Assembly: GCF_023229695.1 (NCBI RefSeq)
Contig: NZ_JALNYS010000013.1
Location: 1-64,000, forward strand
Length of the DNA stretch: 64,000 nt
Source: Sulfuricurvum sp.
GTDB taxonomy: Bacteria > Campylobacterota > Campylobacteria > Campylobacterales > Sulfurimonadaceae
Direction of reading: 5' to 3'
The position numbers and the translations under genes are program-made. Below are positions 24,870 through 33,340 of the stretch, piece by piece. The notes under the pieces were generated by a model that was not told where the DNA came from, ran no database searches, and saw only the letters and a list, made by a program, of their open reading frames with translations. How positions within the stretch are numbered: position 1 is the first letter of the stretch; each line of letters starts with the position of its first letter.

Positions 24870-25014
24870 TTAGCCTGATTTTGTTATAATAATTTTTAGA
24901 TGAAGAGTTTAGAAGAGCCAAAGCAATAACATTTGCATTACAATCGTACCGAGTTTGGAATAGCTCGTCCACAGAGTGATGAGTTCTATGGACTTGCAGA
25001 GTTAGATAGGTCGC
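24870..25014. other. Gene-free stretch downstream of queH
   Basis: AT-rich at its start with TATAAT near 24886. At 24998-25006 it holds AGAGTTAGA, identical to bases of the minus-strand RNA at 25240-25232, so the 3' end of the 36-residue peptide mRNA could pair with that RNA. No gene seen. Confidence 0.5.
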
Positions 25015-25125
25015 TTAATTTCTCAACCACTCCTTGATTTCCTCTTTAAAGAAAAGTGCAGTGAGGCTGATAACAGCAACTAAAATTTGAATTAATGGTA
25101 GCCATTCTATAGGCGACCTCCACAT
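25015..25125 (-). CDS. 36-residue hydrophobic peptide, type I toxin-like
   Basis: Minus-strand ORF starting MWRSPIEWLPLIQILVAVIS and continuing through LTALFF to a charged amphipathic end KEEIKEWLRN: one membrane helix and a charged tail, the classic shape of small membrane-acting type I toxins and holin-like toxins. Its ATG lies inside a 14-base stretch complementary to the RNA encoded immediately upstream on the same strand. AAGGGGAAGTGGG precedes the start at a slightly long spacing. No promoter lies between the terminator of that RNA and this ORF, so expression would need read-through or processing. Confidence 0.6.
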   Translation of the reverse strand: MWRSPIEWLPLIQILVAVISLTALFFKEEIKEWLRN

Positions 25126-25172
25126 ATACGAGTCCCACTTCCCCTTGTCTTGGCAAACTACACCCGTAAACG

Positions 25173-25206
25173 AAAAAAGCCCCGAACGGTTTCCCGCCCG
25201 AGGCTT
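25173..25206 (-). terminator. Intrinsic terminator of the ~110-nt RNA
   Basis: Minus-strand stem AAGCCTCGGGCGG / CCGTTCGGGGCTT (13 bp allowing three G-U pairs) closed by a GAAA tetraloop and followed by T6. One of the two strongest intrinsic terminators in the window. Confidence 0.9.
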
Positions 25207-25283
25207 TGCCAGTTTCTACTCATATATGTGGTCTAACTCTACCGTTTAACCAGATCTCCTAAGGGTAATCATCCCTACGATCT
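25173..25283 (-). ncRNA. Predicted ~110-nt RNA with intrinsic terminator
   Basis: Bounded by a strong promoter (TTGACA-17-TAGAAT) and a 13 bp terminator stem followed by six T. A first hairpin is CAGATC...GATCTG with inner TAGGG/CCCTTA (about 25250-25283). The middle segment, minus strand 25240-25219, reads AGAGTTAGA then CCACATATATGAGT: the first part matches the peptide mRNA 3' region and the second pairs (13 Watson-Crick plus one G-U) with the peptide's start codon region. TGGCAAA at the terminator base pairs with TTTGCCA in the peptide leader. Confidence 0.65.
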
Positions 25284-25289
25284 GATGAA

Positions 25290-25318
25290 ATTCTAGTACT
25301 TATTGACGTTAGTGTCAA
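25290..25318 (-). promoter_or_regulatory. Sigma-70-type promoter of the ~110-nt RNA
   Basis: TTGACA (25318-25313), 17-base spacer, TAGAAT (25295-25290) on the minus strand. The -35 box is part of a short inverted repeat TTGAC...GTCAA (25318-25303), which could be an operator. Confidence 0.8.
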
Positions 25319-25325
25319 TAGTGCG

Positions 25326-25554
25326 TATAGTTTATCTCAACCACCCATAGCATGAACCCTACACTAAAAAATCCCCCTCATTCCCGACTTGATCGGGTAT
25401 ATCCCTATTATCTTTCTTCAAACGAGTTATGATAGGATAAGCATGACATAAAGCACGCAAAAGAGCGGCACATTGGCGTGTCCGTAAATTTGGGCTCACT
25501 CCTATCCCATGAAAAGGGTAGCAAATCACACATCATGATACAAGGGTTCAAAGG
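25326..25554 (+). promoter_or_regulatory. Long leader of the PhnD-kinase gene with possible RNA structure
   Basis: No gene here. A degenerate dispersed palindrome is at 25379-25404. TATGAT near 25428 could be a -10. Beyond it GATAGGA (25431-25437) pairs with TCCTATC (25500-25506), enclosing GCACGC/GCGTGT (25453-25458 with 25476-25481). GAGC in that hairpin's loop can pair with GCTC at 25494-25497, a pseudoknot-like arrangement. No known riboswitch class is recognised. Confidence 0.35.
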
Positions 25555-28107
25555 ATGCGCAAAAGTCTCATTTCCGTTATTGTATTGATCGGATTACTCC
25601 TCAGTGGCGTCAATGCCTTCGCAAAAAGCAAAGAGACCATTAAGATAGGTATTCTTGCAAAACGGGGGATACCTCAAACAATGCAGCAGTGGCAGCCATT
25701 GTCCAAGTATTTGAATCAGCAGATCCCCGCTTACACCTTTGAGATCGTACCGCTTGGTTTTAATGATCTCAATGATGCGGTGGCGTACGCGTCGGTCGAT
25801 TTTGTACTGACCAATACCTTTCAGTATGTTACCTTTGAGTACCGTTACGGTGCCAGTCGAATCGCTACACTCCAAAACCACTCGGATAACGGATCAGGCC
25901 AACAGCGTTTCGGCGGAGTGATTTTTACCCATAACACCAATACCGATATTCACGCTCTGCACGATCTTCAAGACAAACGTTTTGCAGCGGTGGATCCGGC
26001 ATCGTTTGGCGGATGGATTATGGCGAAAAAAGAGTTGCTTGATCACGATATACACGAGGATGATTTCTCTCAGCTTCTTTTTTTGAATTCTCACGATGCT
26101 GTCGTACGTGCGGTATTGGAAGGGCGTGTCGATGCGGGAACGGTACGCAGTGATACCCTCGAACGGATGGCAGCTGAAGGAAAAATCCGATTGGATCAGG
26201 TCCGTATTATCGCACCCAAAAACTACCCCGAATTCCCGTTTGCAGTATCTACCGCACTCTATCCCGAATGGCCCTTTGCCAAACTCTCCCATACGTCCGA
26301 CACATTGGCCGAATCGGTTCTTATCGCTTTGCTTGGTATTACGCCGGAACTTGACGTTGCCAAACGGACAAGTACAGACCATTGGACGATTCCATTGGAT
26401 TATTCTCCCGTGCATGATCTGCTTAAAACGTTAAATATGCCCCCTTACACTGCAGAAATCACCCTTTCGGCAGTCATACACAAGTATGCCGTGCAGATTA
26501 TTTTGGCAGGGATACTCATCCTTGTCTTAAGTGCGGCAACGGTATTTATCCTTATGCTGTACCGGCAGCTGAAAAAACAGACGACCCGCATTGCCGCCCT
26601 CAACGAAGAGTTGACCCAGCAAATGGAACGTGAACACATTTTCCGGCAAATGCTCAACAGTCAAACCGCATTGACAATGCTGGGGGATGAAACCCGGATT
26701 GTTGAGTGCAACAAGGCCTTTTTGACTTTTTTCAACGTCACCTCTTCCGAAGAGATCGTTCAGCAGGGGGGAGTGTGCTCCTATTTTATGGACGGCATCA
26801 ACGAAGATCAACGAGAGAGCTGTTTATCCCATATTTTTGCGATGAAACAGCAGGGGGTATACTCCAAAATTACGATCCACGATCCAGAGGGGCATCCTCG
26901 AGTCTTCCATGTCCATATCGACCGTTTTGCCCACGACACATCACTCTATGTCGTCAATCTGGTCGATATCACCTCCGGCGAAGAGCTGCATCAAAGGCTC
27001 ATATTACTCCAAAAAGCGGTGGACCAATCCAGCAATACCGTTTTAATCAGCAAGATAGACGGGATCGTGGAGTATGTCAACACCTCGTTTTGTGAGTGTT
27101 GCGGATATAAAGAATCGGAGCTCATTGGGCATAATATAGAGCTTCTGAACACCATGGGGCTCAATCCGCTCGCCTCTGAAGAGCTTTATAGCACCCTATC
27201 AGAGAACAAAGTGTGGGTGGGAGAGGTAAAAAAAACCAATAAAGACGGATCCGAACATATCATCCGGATGGCGGTTTCTCCGGTAAAAGACACAAACGAC
27301 ACCATTACACACCTGATAGCGATCGGTGAAGACGTCAGCAAATACCGACAAATCGAAACCAAGCTGCACGAGAAAGAAAAAATGTTGTTGGCACAATCAC
27401 GTCTCGCAGCGGTAGGGGAAATGTTGAGCATGATCGCTCACCAGTGGCGTCAACCTCTTGCGGTCATCCAGATGTGTTTGAGTGATTTGGAGCTTACGTT
27501 GCAGCTTATGGAACTGGCAGAACAAGAGAGTATCAAAACCATGACGGAACAGGTACAATTTTTATCCAATATTATCGATGATTTTAGCCGTTGCTTTCAA
27601 AAAGAGACCCACATAGAAACGATCGATTTTGACACGATCATCTGCAATGCGATTCGATTATTTGAAAAAAATCTAGAAAATAATCGTATCACACTGGAAA
27701 AAGAGTGCACCGTACACCTGCAAATCAATACACGACAGCAAGATGTAATACAGGTGCTCATCAATCTGATCAATAATGCCAAAGACATCTTGGTCCATCG
27801 TCACGTCGCTTCTGCAAAAATTACGCTACGAAGCCACTATGTGCAGGAAAATGGACTCTATGTTGTAGAAGTCATCGATAACGGCGGCGGCGTAGATGAA
27901 ACCATCAAACATCGGATATTTGAACCCTATTTCTCAACCAAAGAGGCCCAGGAAGGGAGCGGATTGGGGCTTTACCTCAGCAAATCCGTAGTCGAAAACA
28001 ATCTACACGGCTCCATCGGATTTGAAAATGTACAAAACGGTGCTTCCTTTTACATCAAAATTCCTTCCTTAGTGCTTGAGGAAAAAGAGGTGGTGAGCAC
28101 TTTTTAA
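25555..28107 (+). CDS. PhnD-like periplasmic sensor fused to PAS-PAS-histidine kinase
   Basis: An 850-residue membrane kinase. Signal peptide about 1-23; a PhnD/phosphonate-binding-type substrate domain at about 28-285 (IKIGILAKRGIPQTMQQWQP, ALHDLQDKRFAAVDPASFGG); a membrane helix at about 312-336; a PAS-like region at about 355-480; a second PAS at about 485-600 (VDQSSNTVLISKIDGIVEYV); and a kinase core with MLSMIAHQWRQPLAVIQMCL and GSGLGLYLSKSVVENNLHGS. It would sense a small ligand directly in the periplasm. No response regulator lies beside it. The gene stands alone, preceded by a 230-base possibly structured leader. Confidence 0.93.
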   Translation: MRKSLISVIVLIGLLLSGVNAFAKSKETIKIGILAKRGIPQTMQQWQPLSKYLNQQIPAYTFEIVPLGFNDLNDAVAYASVDFVLTNTFQYVTFEYRYGASRIATLQNHSDNGSGQQRFGGVIFTHNTNTDIHALHDLQDKRFAAVDPASFGGWIMAKKELLDHDIHEDDFSQLLFLNSHDAVVRAVLEGRVDAGTVRSDTLERMAAEGKIRLDQVRIIAPKNYPEFPFAVSTALYPEWPFAKLSHTSDTLAESVLIALLGITPELDVAKRTSTDHWTIPLDYSPVHDLLKTLNMPPYTAEITLSAVIHKYAVQIILAGILILVLSAATVFILMLYRQLKKQTTRIAALNEELTQQMEREHIFRQMLNSQTALTMLGDETRIVECNKAFLTFFNVTSSEEIVQQGGVCSYFMDGINEDQRESCLSHIFAMKQQGVYSKITIHDPEGHPRVFHVHIDRFAHDTSLYVVNLVDITSGEELHQRLILLQKAVDQSSNTVLISKIDGIVEYVNTSFCECCGYKESELIGHNIELLNTMGLNPLASEELYSTLSENKVWVGEVKKTNKDGSEHIIRMAVSPVKDTNDTITHLIAIGEDVSKYRQIETKLHEKEKMLLAQSRLAAVGEMLSMIAHQWRQPLAVIQMCLSDLELTLQLMELAEQESIKTMTEQVQFLSNIIDDFSRCFQKETHIETIDFDTIICNAIRLFEKNLENNRITLEKECTVHLQINTRQQDVIQVLINLINNAKDILVHRHVASAKITLRSHYVQENGLYVVEVIDNGGGVDETIKHRIFEPYFSTKEAQEGSGLGLYLSKSVVENNLHGSIGFENVQNGASFYIKIPSLVLEEKEVVSTF

Positions 28108-28113
28108 CCACCC

Positions 28114-28130
28114 GTTTGCCACCGGCAAAC
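28114..28130. promoter_or_regulatory. Short perfect inverted repeat between kinase and antiporter genes
   Basis: GTTTGCC-ACC-GGCAAAC, 7 bp arms, 7 bases after the kinase stop and just ahead of the TATAAT of the antiporter gene. It could act as a weak terminator or an operator overlapping the promoter. Confidence 0.45.
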
Positions 28131-28142
28131 AGGATCGTTGAC

Positions 28143-28148
28143 TATAAT
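28143..28148 (+). promoter_or_regulatory. -10 element directly ahead of the antiporter ATG
   Basis: Perfect TATAAT ending 5 bases before the ATG at 28154. Normal spacing would put transcription start at or within the start codon, implying a leaderless message. Confidence 0.5.
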
Positions 28149-28153
28149 TTCGT

Positions 28154-29758
28154 ATGGAAAATTTACTGCTAACCATTTTTTTCACCGTTGCCATCGCGAC
28201 GGTTCTCAACATCATCCTAAAGCGTTTCAGCATCTCGCATATCATCGGCTACATCGCGACGGGGACGATCATCAGCACCCTTTTCGGATTCAACGGTCTG
28301 GGGAACGATTCGCTGGATTTGATCGGGGAGTTCGGGATCGTCTTTTTGATGTTCACGATCGGGCTGGAACTGAGTCTGGAAAAAATCAAAAAGATGAAAG
28401 AGCTCCTCCTTACCAACGGCCTCTTGCAGGTGCTCTTCAGTGTCGTGGTGATCTTTATCCTCTCTTATTTTCTTTTTCATCTCAATTTCAACACGTCGCT
28501 CATCATCGCGTTGGCATTTTCCCTCTCATCCACCGCCATCGTCCTCACCTATCTCAAAGAGTCCAAGGATATCCACACCCCCTACGGGCAAAAATCGATG
28601 GGGATTTTGATCTTTCAAGATCTTGCCGTCATCCCGATTTTGCTCCTCATCACCTTTTTGTCCAACGATACCCTCTCATTGGGCGAAGTGATCGGAAAAA
28701 CACTCCTCTCCGCCGCTTTCGTCGTCGTATTCATGTTTACGATCGGGGAAAAAATCGTCAATGCCCTGTTGCAGTTTTCAGCCAAAACGGAGCTAGAAGA
28801 GCTCTTTTTGGGTTCGGTATTCTCCATTCTTATCGGCGCTTCGCTCTTAGCGCACAGCATGGGATTTACCTACTCGCTGGGGGCATTTATCGCCGGAATG
28901 ATCATCGCCGATACCCGCTATAACGTCAAAGTCGAATCAGACATCGCCAGCTACAAAGATCTCCTCTTGGGAGCCTTTTTCTTTGGGGTGGGGACGAAAA
29001 TCGATATCCTCTACTTTGTCCAAAACATCCACATCATCACGTTTGTTTTCCTCTTTGCCATGCTTTTTAAAGCGCTTGTCATTTATCTCATCATTCGGCG
29101 TAACTCCGATAAAAACACCTCCGCCAAAACAGCCCTTGCACTCGCACAGATCGGGGAGTTTTCGTTTGCCGTTTTCGCAATGGCCGGTTCGGAAAAACTG
29201 ATTGCTCCGGAGATGGCGAGTTTTTTGATCTTGGTCAGCGTCATTTCGATGATCCTCACCCCTTTTATCATCGGAAATATCTACAAACTCTCCTCCTATT
29301 TTGAAAAAGAGTTTTACGAATCGGACGTCATTACCCCCATCGGACGCCAAGATCACATCATCGTCGCCGGATTTGCGATGCTGGGCAAGATTGTTGCTGC
29401 CAATCTGCAAAGCAAAGGGGCCAATTTCATCATCATCTCCGACAACCTGAAACACGTTTTACACGCCAGAAAACTGGGCTACATGGCCTATTTCGGTCAC
29501 CTGAACAAACTTCCCGTTCTCGAATCGCTGATGCTCAGGGAGGCCAAAGCGGTCATTATCACGATGAGCAGTGAGCAAAACCGACGGCTCATCAGCGAAG
29601 CGGTCCTAAACTACGACAAAGAGGCCAATGTCATTGTCAAAATCGACAGTGCCGAAGAGCGAAAAAATTTGAGAGATCTGAGCGAATTGGAATTTGTGGA
29701 TGCCAGTTTTGAAGTAGGGAATCTGCTGGTAAAACGTGCCCTAAAAACCGGCATTTAA
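28154..29758 (+). CDS. Kef-type cation:proton antiporter with TrkA-N domain
   Basis: A 534-residue inner-membrane antiporter of the CPA2 family. About 12-13 membrane segments fill residues 1-385, with the family motif GIVFLMFTIGLELSLEKIKK. A nucleotide-binding TrkA-N domain follows at about 395-515 (HIIVAGFAMLGKIVAANLQS). It probably exchanges K+ or Na+ for H+. No Shine-Dalgarno is present ahead of ATG 28154, and the protein enters its first helix at once (MENLLLTIFFTVAIATVLNI), so no later start is credible. Confidence 0.94.
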   Translation: MENLLLTIFFTVAIATVLNIILKRFSISHIIGYIATGTIISTLFGFNGLGNDSLDLIGEFGIVFLMFTIGLELSLEKIKKMKELLLTNGLLQVLFSVVVIFILSYFLFHLNFNTSLIIALAFSLSSTAIVLTYLKESKDIHTPYGQKSMGILIFQDLAVIPILLLITFLSNDTLSLGEVIGKTLLSAAFVVVFMFTIGEKIVNALLQFSAKTELEELFLGSVFSILIGASLLAHSMGFTYSLGAFIAGMIIADTRYNVKVESDIASYKDLLLGAFFFGVGTKIDILYFVQNIHIITFVFLFAMLFKALVIYLIIRRNSDKNTSAKTALALAQIGEFSFAVFAMAGSEKLIAPEMASFLILVSVISMILTPFIIGNIYKLSSYFEKEFYESDVITPIGRQDHIIVAGFAMLGKIVAANLQSKGANFIIISDNLKHVLHARKLGYMAYFGHLNKLPVLESLMLREAKAVIITMSSEQNRRLISEAVLNYDKEANVIVKIDSAEERKNLRDLSELEFVDASFEVGNLLVKRALKTGI

Positions 29759-29828
29759 GCCAATTATCGTTAATTAACAAAAATTGCGGTAAAATTGGGG
29801 GATTTTTTACTCAAGGTGAATACATAGC

Positions 29829-30272
29829 ATGTTAGATGTCGTCCAAATTCAAAAAATTTTGCCTCACCGCTTCCCGTTTCTACTGATTGATCGGATTACC
29901 GATCTTATCCCCAATACGTCGCTTGTCGGTTATAAAAACGTCACCATCGGCGAACAGATTTTCGAGGGACACTTTCCGGGACATCCGATCTATCCGGGGG
30001 TTATGATTCTGGAAGGGATGGCCCAAGCCGGCGGCGTATTAGCGTTTAAAAGCATGGAAATGAGCGAAGAAGAGGCTGCAAACAAAGTGGTCTACTTCAT
30101 GAGCATCGACGGTGCAAAATTCCGTGCTCCCGTCCGCCCCGGTGACCGACTTGAATACCGCATGAGCGTTGTCAAGCACAAGGGGGCCATCTGGGTACTC
30201 TCAGGCAAAGCCTACGTGGATGACACCCTTGTCTCTGAAGCCGAACTCAAAGCCATGATCGTCGATAAGTGA
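29829..30272 (+). CDS. fabZ: 3-hydroxyacyl-ACP dehydratase
   Basis: FabZ, 147 residues, full length. The hot-dog fold includes the catalytic His in GHFPGHPIYPGVMILEGMAQ. It dehydrates 3-hydroxyacyl-ACP in fatty-acid elongation. First gene of a long same-strand run through to 39840; lpxA follows after 10 bases, the standard pairing that sets the balance between phospholipid and lipid A synthesis. AAGGTG lies ahead of the ATG. Confidence 0.98.
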   Translation: MLDVVQIQKILPHRFPFLLIDRITDLIPNTSLVGYKNVTIGEQIFEGHFPGHPIYPGVMILEGMAQAGGVLAFKSMEMSEEEAANKVVYFMSIDGAKFRAPVRPGDRLEYRMSVVKHKGAIWVLSGKAYVDDTLVSEAELKAMIVDK

Positions 30273-30282
30273 TCGGAGACGC

Positions 30283-31068
30283 ATGAGCAAAATATCTCCA
30301 CTCGCAGTTATTGAAGAGGGTGCCGTTATCGCCGAAGATGTTGAAATCGGACCGTTTTGTTTCATATCCGCCAAAACCAAAATCGGAAAAGGGACAAAAA
30401 TTGCCGCGAGTACTTGTATCTACGGTAATACAACGATCGGTGAATACAATGAAATTTTTTCCCATGCCGTACTTGGTTCAATCCCGCAGGATTTGAAATA
30501 TGCGGGCGAAGAGGTAGAACTCATTATCGGTGATCATAACAAAATCCGGGAATTCACCCTCTTTAATCCGGGAACCATCGGCGGCGGCGGCAAAACCGTT
30601 GTTGGATCGCACAATCTTTTTATGGGGTATGTCCATTTGGGACACGACGTAATCATCGGGGATCACTGTATCCTTGCCAATGCCGCTACCCTTGCGGGGC
30701 ATGTCGAAATGGGGAATCACGCCGTCATCGGCGGAATGACCCCCGTCCATCAGTTTGTCAAGATCGGCGATTATGCAATGATCGCCGGCGCATCCGCCCT
30801 CTCGCAGGACATCCCCCCTTATTGCCTTGCGGAAGGGAACCGTGCGATACTGCGCGGTCTCAATCTTAACGGCCTTCGCCGTCATCTTCCACGTGGAGAG
30901 ATTGATGCTCTGCGCTCCGCTTATCGAGAACTCTTCGAATCGGGCAAACCGCTTCAGGAAGCGGCTTCAGCCCTTTTAGAGAGCACTTCAAGCGAACATG
31001 TCCGTAATCTCTCTCACTTTATTATTAATACCAAACGGGGTATCCCATTTCAGAGGAGTCAATCATGA
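30283..31068 (+). CDS. lpxA: UDP-N-acetylglucosamine acyltransferase
   Basis: LpxA, 261 residues, first enzyme of lipid A synthesis. Left-handed beta-helix hexapeptide repeats fill residues 1-185 (for example VEIGPFCFISAKTKIGKGTK), with the catalytic His region YVHLGHDVIIGDHCILANAA and GGMTPVHQFVKIGDYAMIAG, then a helical tail. It overlaps clpX by 4 bases. Confidence 0.97.
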   Translation: MSKISPLAVIEEGAVIAEDVEIGPFCFISAKTKIGKGTKIAASTCIYGNTTIGEYNEIFSHAVLGSIPQDLKYAGEEVELIIGDHNKIREFTLFNPGTIGGGGKTVVGSHNLFMGYVHLGHDVIIGDHCILANAATLAGHVEMGNHAVIGGMTPVHQFVKIGDYAMIAGASALSQDIPPYCLAEGNRAILRGLNLNGLRRHLPRGEIDALRSAYRELFESGKPLQEAASALLESTSSEHVRNLSHFIINTKRGIPFQRSQS

Positions 31069-32294
31069 TACACCGCCATTGCAGCTTTTGCGAAGCACAA
31101 GAGAGCGACCATAACCCCCTAATCGCAGGAAACAGCGTTTATATCTGTAAAAACTGTGTTTTTTCCGCCTATAAAATCATGTTTGGCGATAACGATTTAG
31201 AGCCCAAAACAACCACGCATGTCAATGCAGAACTGGTCATTCCAAAAGAGTTAAACGCCTTTTTAGGACAATACATCATCGGGCAGTCTCGTGCGCGCAA
31301 ACTTCTTTCGGTTGCGGTCTATAACCATTACAAACGGATTTTCAAGCACTCTCATGTGAATGACGATACCGAAATCGCCAAATCCAACGTCCTCCTTATC
31401 GGACCGACCGGAAGCGGTAAAACCCTTATGGCACAAACCATCGCACGTGTGCTCAACGTCCCGATCGCGATTGCCGATGCGACCAGTCTCACCGAAGCGG
31501 GATACGTCGGAGAAGACGTCGAAAACATCCTGACCAAACTTCTCCAGGCAGCGGACGGCGACGTGGAGCGGGCACAGCAGGGGATCGTTTTTATCGACGA
31601 GATTGACAAAATCTCCCGAATGAGCGAAAACCGCTCCATTACCCGCGACGTTTCCGGCGAAGGGGTGCAGCAAGCATTGCTCAAGATCATCGAAGGCGCC
31701 GTCGTCAACATCCCGCCCAAGGGGGGACGCAAGCACCCGAATCAGGATTTCATCCAGATCGATACCTCCGGTATCCTTTTCATCTGCGGCGGTGCTTTTG
31801 ACGGCCTAGGGCAAATCCTCGAACGTAAAAAAGGGCAAAACATCATGGGGTTCGGCCACGACAAACGCAATGCTTCCGACATCGATGACAGCTTCGAAAA
31901 TATTGAGCCGGACGATCTGGTCAGTTACGGTTTAATTCCTGAACTGATCGGACGTCTCCCGATCATTGCATCGTTAAACAAAATTACCGAAGAGGAGATG
32001 GTTCAGATCCTTACCGAACCTAAAAACTCCCTCGTCAAACAATATACGAAACTTTTTGCCATCGACGATGTCGAGCTTACCTTTGAAAAAGAGGCCCTAA
32101 ATGCGATAGCCGCCAAAGCACTGGCACGCAAAACCGGAGCACGCGGACTGCGCGCTATTCTCGAAGAGATCATGGGCGAAACCATGTATGAACTCCCTGA
32201 ATACAGCGGCTATGAAGTGGTCATTACCAAAGAGATGGTCGAAGAGGGTGCGAAACCTGTTTATATCAAAAAAACCAACCAAAAAAGTGCATAG
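31065..32294 (+). CDS. clpX: ATP-dependent protease specificity subunit ClpX
   Basis: ClpX unfoldase, 409 residues. N-terminal zinc-binding domain with Cys6, Cys9, Cys28 and Cys31; Walker A LLIGPTGSGKTLMAQTIARV; Walker B IVFIDEIDKIS; the RKH-type pore region and Sensor 2 KTGARGLRAILE near the C-terminus. It delivers substrates to ClpP. The ATG overlaps the lpxA stop, and mreB follows after 8 bases. Confidence 0.98.
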   Translation: MIHRHCSFCEAQESDHNPLIAGNSVYICKNCVFSAYKIMFGDNDLEPKTTTHVNAELVIPKELNAFLGQYIIGQSRARKLLSVAVYNHYKRIFKHSHVNDDTEIAKSNVLLIGPTGSGKTLMAQTIARVLNVPIAIADATSLTEAGYVGEDVENILTKLLQAADGDVERAQQGIVFIDEIDKISRMSENRSITRDVSGEGVQQALLKIIEGAVVNIPPKGGRKHPNQDFIQIDTSGILFICGGAFDGLGQILERKKGQNIMGFGHDKRNASDIDDSFENIEPDDLVSYGLIPELIGRLPIIASLNKITEEEMVQILTEPKNSLVKQYTKLFAIDDVELTFEKEALNAIAAKALARKTGARGLRAILEEIMGETMYELPEYSGYEVVITKEMVEEGAKPVYIKKTNQKSA

Positions 32295-32302
32295 GAGACA
32301 AA

Positions 32303-33340
32303 ATGCTATTTAATAAACTTATCGGTATGTTCTCCAATGACCTCTCCATCGATTTAGGGACGGCAAACACGATTGTCATTGCCAAAGGAAAAGGGATCAT
32401 CATCAATGAACCTTCGGTTGTCGCCGTCAAAACGGAAAAGTACGGACAACAGCGGGTTCTGGCGGTAGGACGCGAAGCCAAAGAGATGGTCGGTAAAACG
32501 CCGGGAAACATTAAAGCGATCCGCCCGATGAAAGACGGGGTGATTGCCGATTTCGATATGACCGAAAAAATGATCCGCCGCTTTATCGAAAAAGCCCACG
32601 GGCGTACCAGTCTCATCAGCCCGCGTATCATCATCTGTATCCCCTATGGCTTAACGCAAGTCGAACGCAAAGCGGTCCGCGAATCGGCGATGAGCGCCGG
32701 AGCGCGCGAAGTGTATCTGATCGATGAGCCGATGGCCGCCGCCATCGGTGCGGGGATCGATATCCGTGAGCCCAAAGGGAACATCATCGTCGATATCGGC
32801 GGCGGTACGACCGAAATCGGCGTCATTTCACTGGGCGGATTGGTATTGTGCCGTTCTATCCGCGTAGCCGGTGATAAAATTGACCGCGCCATCATGGATT
32901 ACGTCAAACGCAAATACAATCTCCTGATCGGGGAGCGGATCGCCGAAGACATCAAGATCAATATCGGTACCGCTATGCCGCTTGCTCAAGAGCTTAAAAT
33001 GATTATCAACGGGCGCGACCAGGTAGAGGGTCTTTTGACCTCAATCGAACTCAGCAGTGAAGATGCCCGTGAAGCGATGCGCGATCCCCTCAAAGAGATC
33101 CTCGAAGCCCTTCGGGACGTTCTTGAAAATATGCCGCCCGATCTGGCAGGAGATATCGTCAACAACGGCGTTATCCTCACCGGCGGCGGTGCATTGATCC
33201 GCCAGCTGGACAAATACCTCTCCGAAATTGTTAAAATTCCGGTCTACGTTGCGGATGAACCGCTCTTGTGCGTAGCACGTGGAACCGGCATTGCATTAGA
33301 GGAAATTGATCAGCTCCACGAACTTTTCGATAATGAATAA
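32303..33340 (+). CDS. mreB: Rod-shape actin homologue MreB
   Basis: MreB, 345 residues, cytoplasmic actin-like filament protein that guides lateral wall synthesis. Actin-fold motifs: LSIDLGTANTIVIAKGKGII (phosphate 1), IIVDIGGGTTEIGVISLGG (phosphate 2) and VILTGGGALIRQLDKYL (adenosine). AGGAGA lies ahead of the ATG. Overlaps mreC by 8 bases. Confidence 0.98.
   Translation: MLFNKLIGMFSNDLSIDLGTANTIVIAKGKGIIINEPSVVAVKTEKYGQQRVLAVGREAKEMVGKTPGNIKAIRPMKDGVIADFDMTEKMIRRFIEKAHGRTSLISPRIIICIPYGLTQVERKAVRESAMSAGAREVYLIDEPMAAAIGAGIDIREPKGNIIVDIGGGTTEIGVISLGGLVLCRSIRVAGDKIDRAIMDYVKRKYNLLIGERIAEDIKINIGTAMPLAQELKMIINGRDQVEGLLTSIELSSEDAREAMRDPLKEILEALRDVLENMPPDLAGDIVNNGVILTGGGALIRQLDKYLSEIVKIPVYVADEPLLCVARGTGIALEEIDQLHELFDNE

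Noticed and set aside
25431..25520. Known cyclic-di-GMP or other named riboswitch in the PhnD-kinase leader
   Set aside because: Pairings are present but none of the conserved core sequences of the classes I know (GEMM-I, preQ1, fluoride and others) is matched, so only a possible structured leader is reported.
28138..28923. Plus-strand ORF of 261 codons
   Set aside because: It is an alternate frame over the Kef-type antiporter gene; composition is Arg/His-rich and no family is recognisable.
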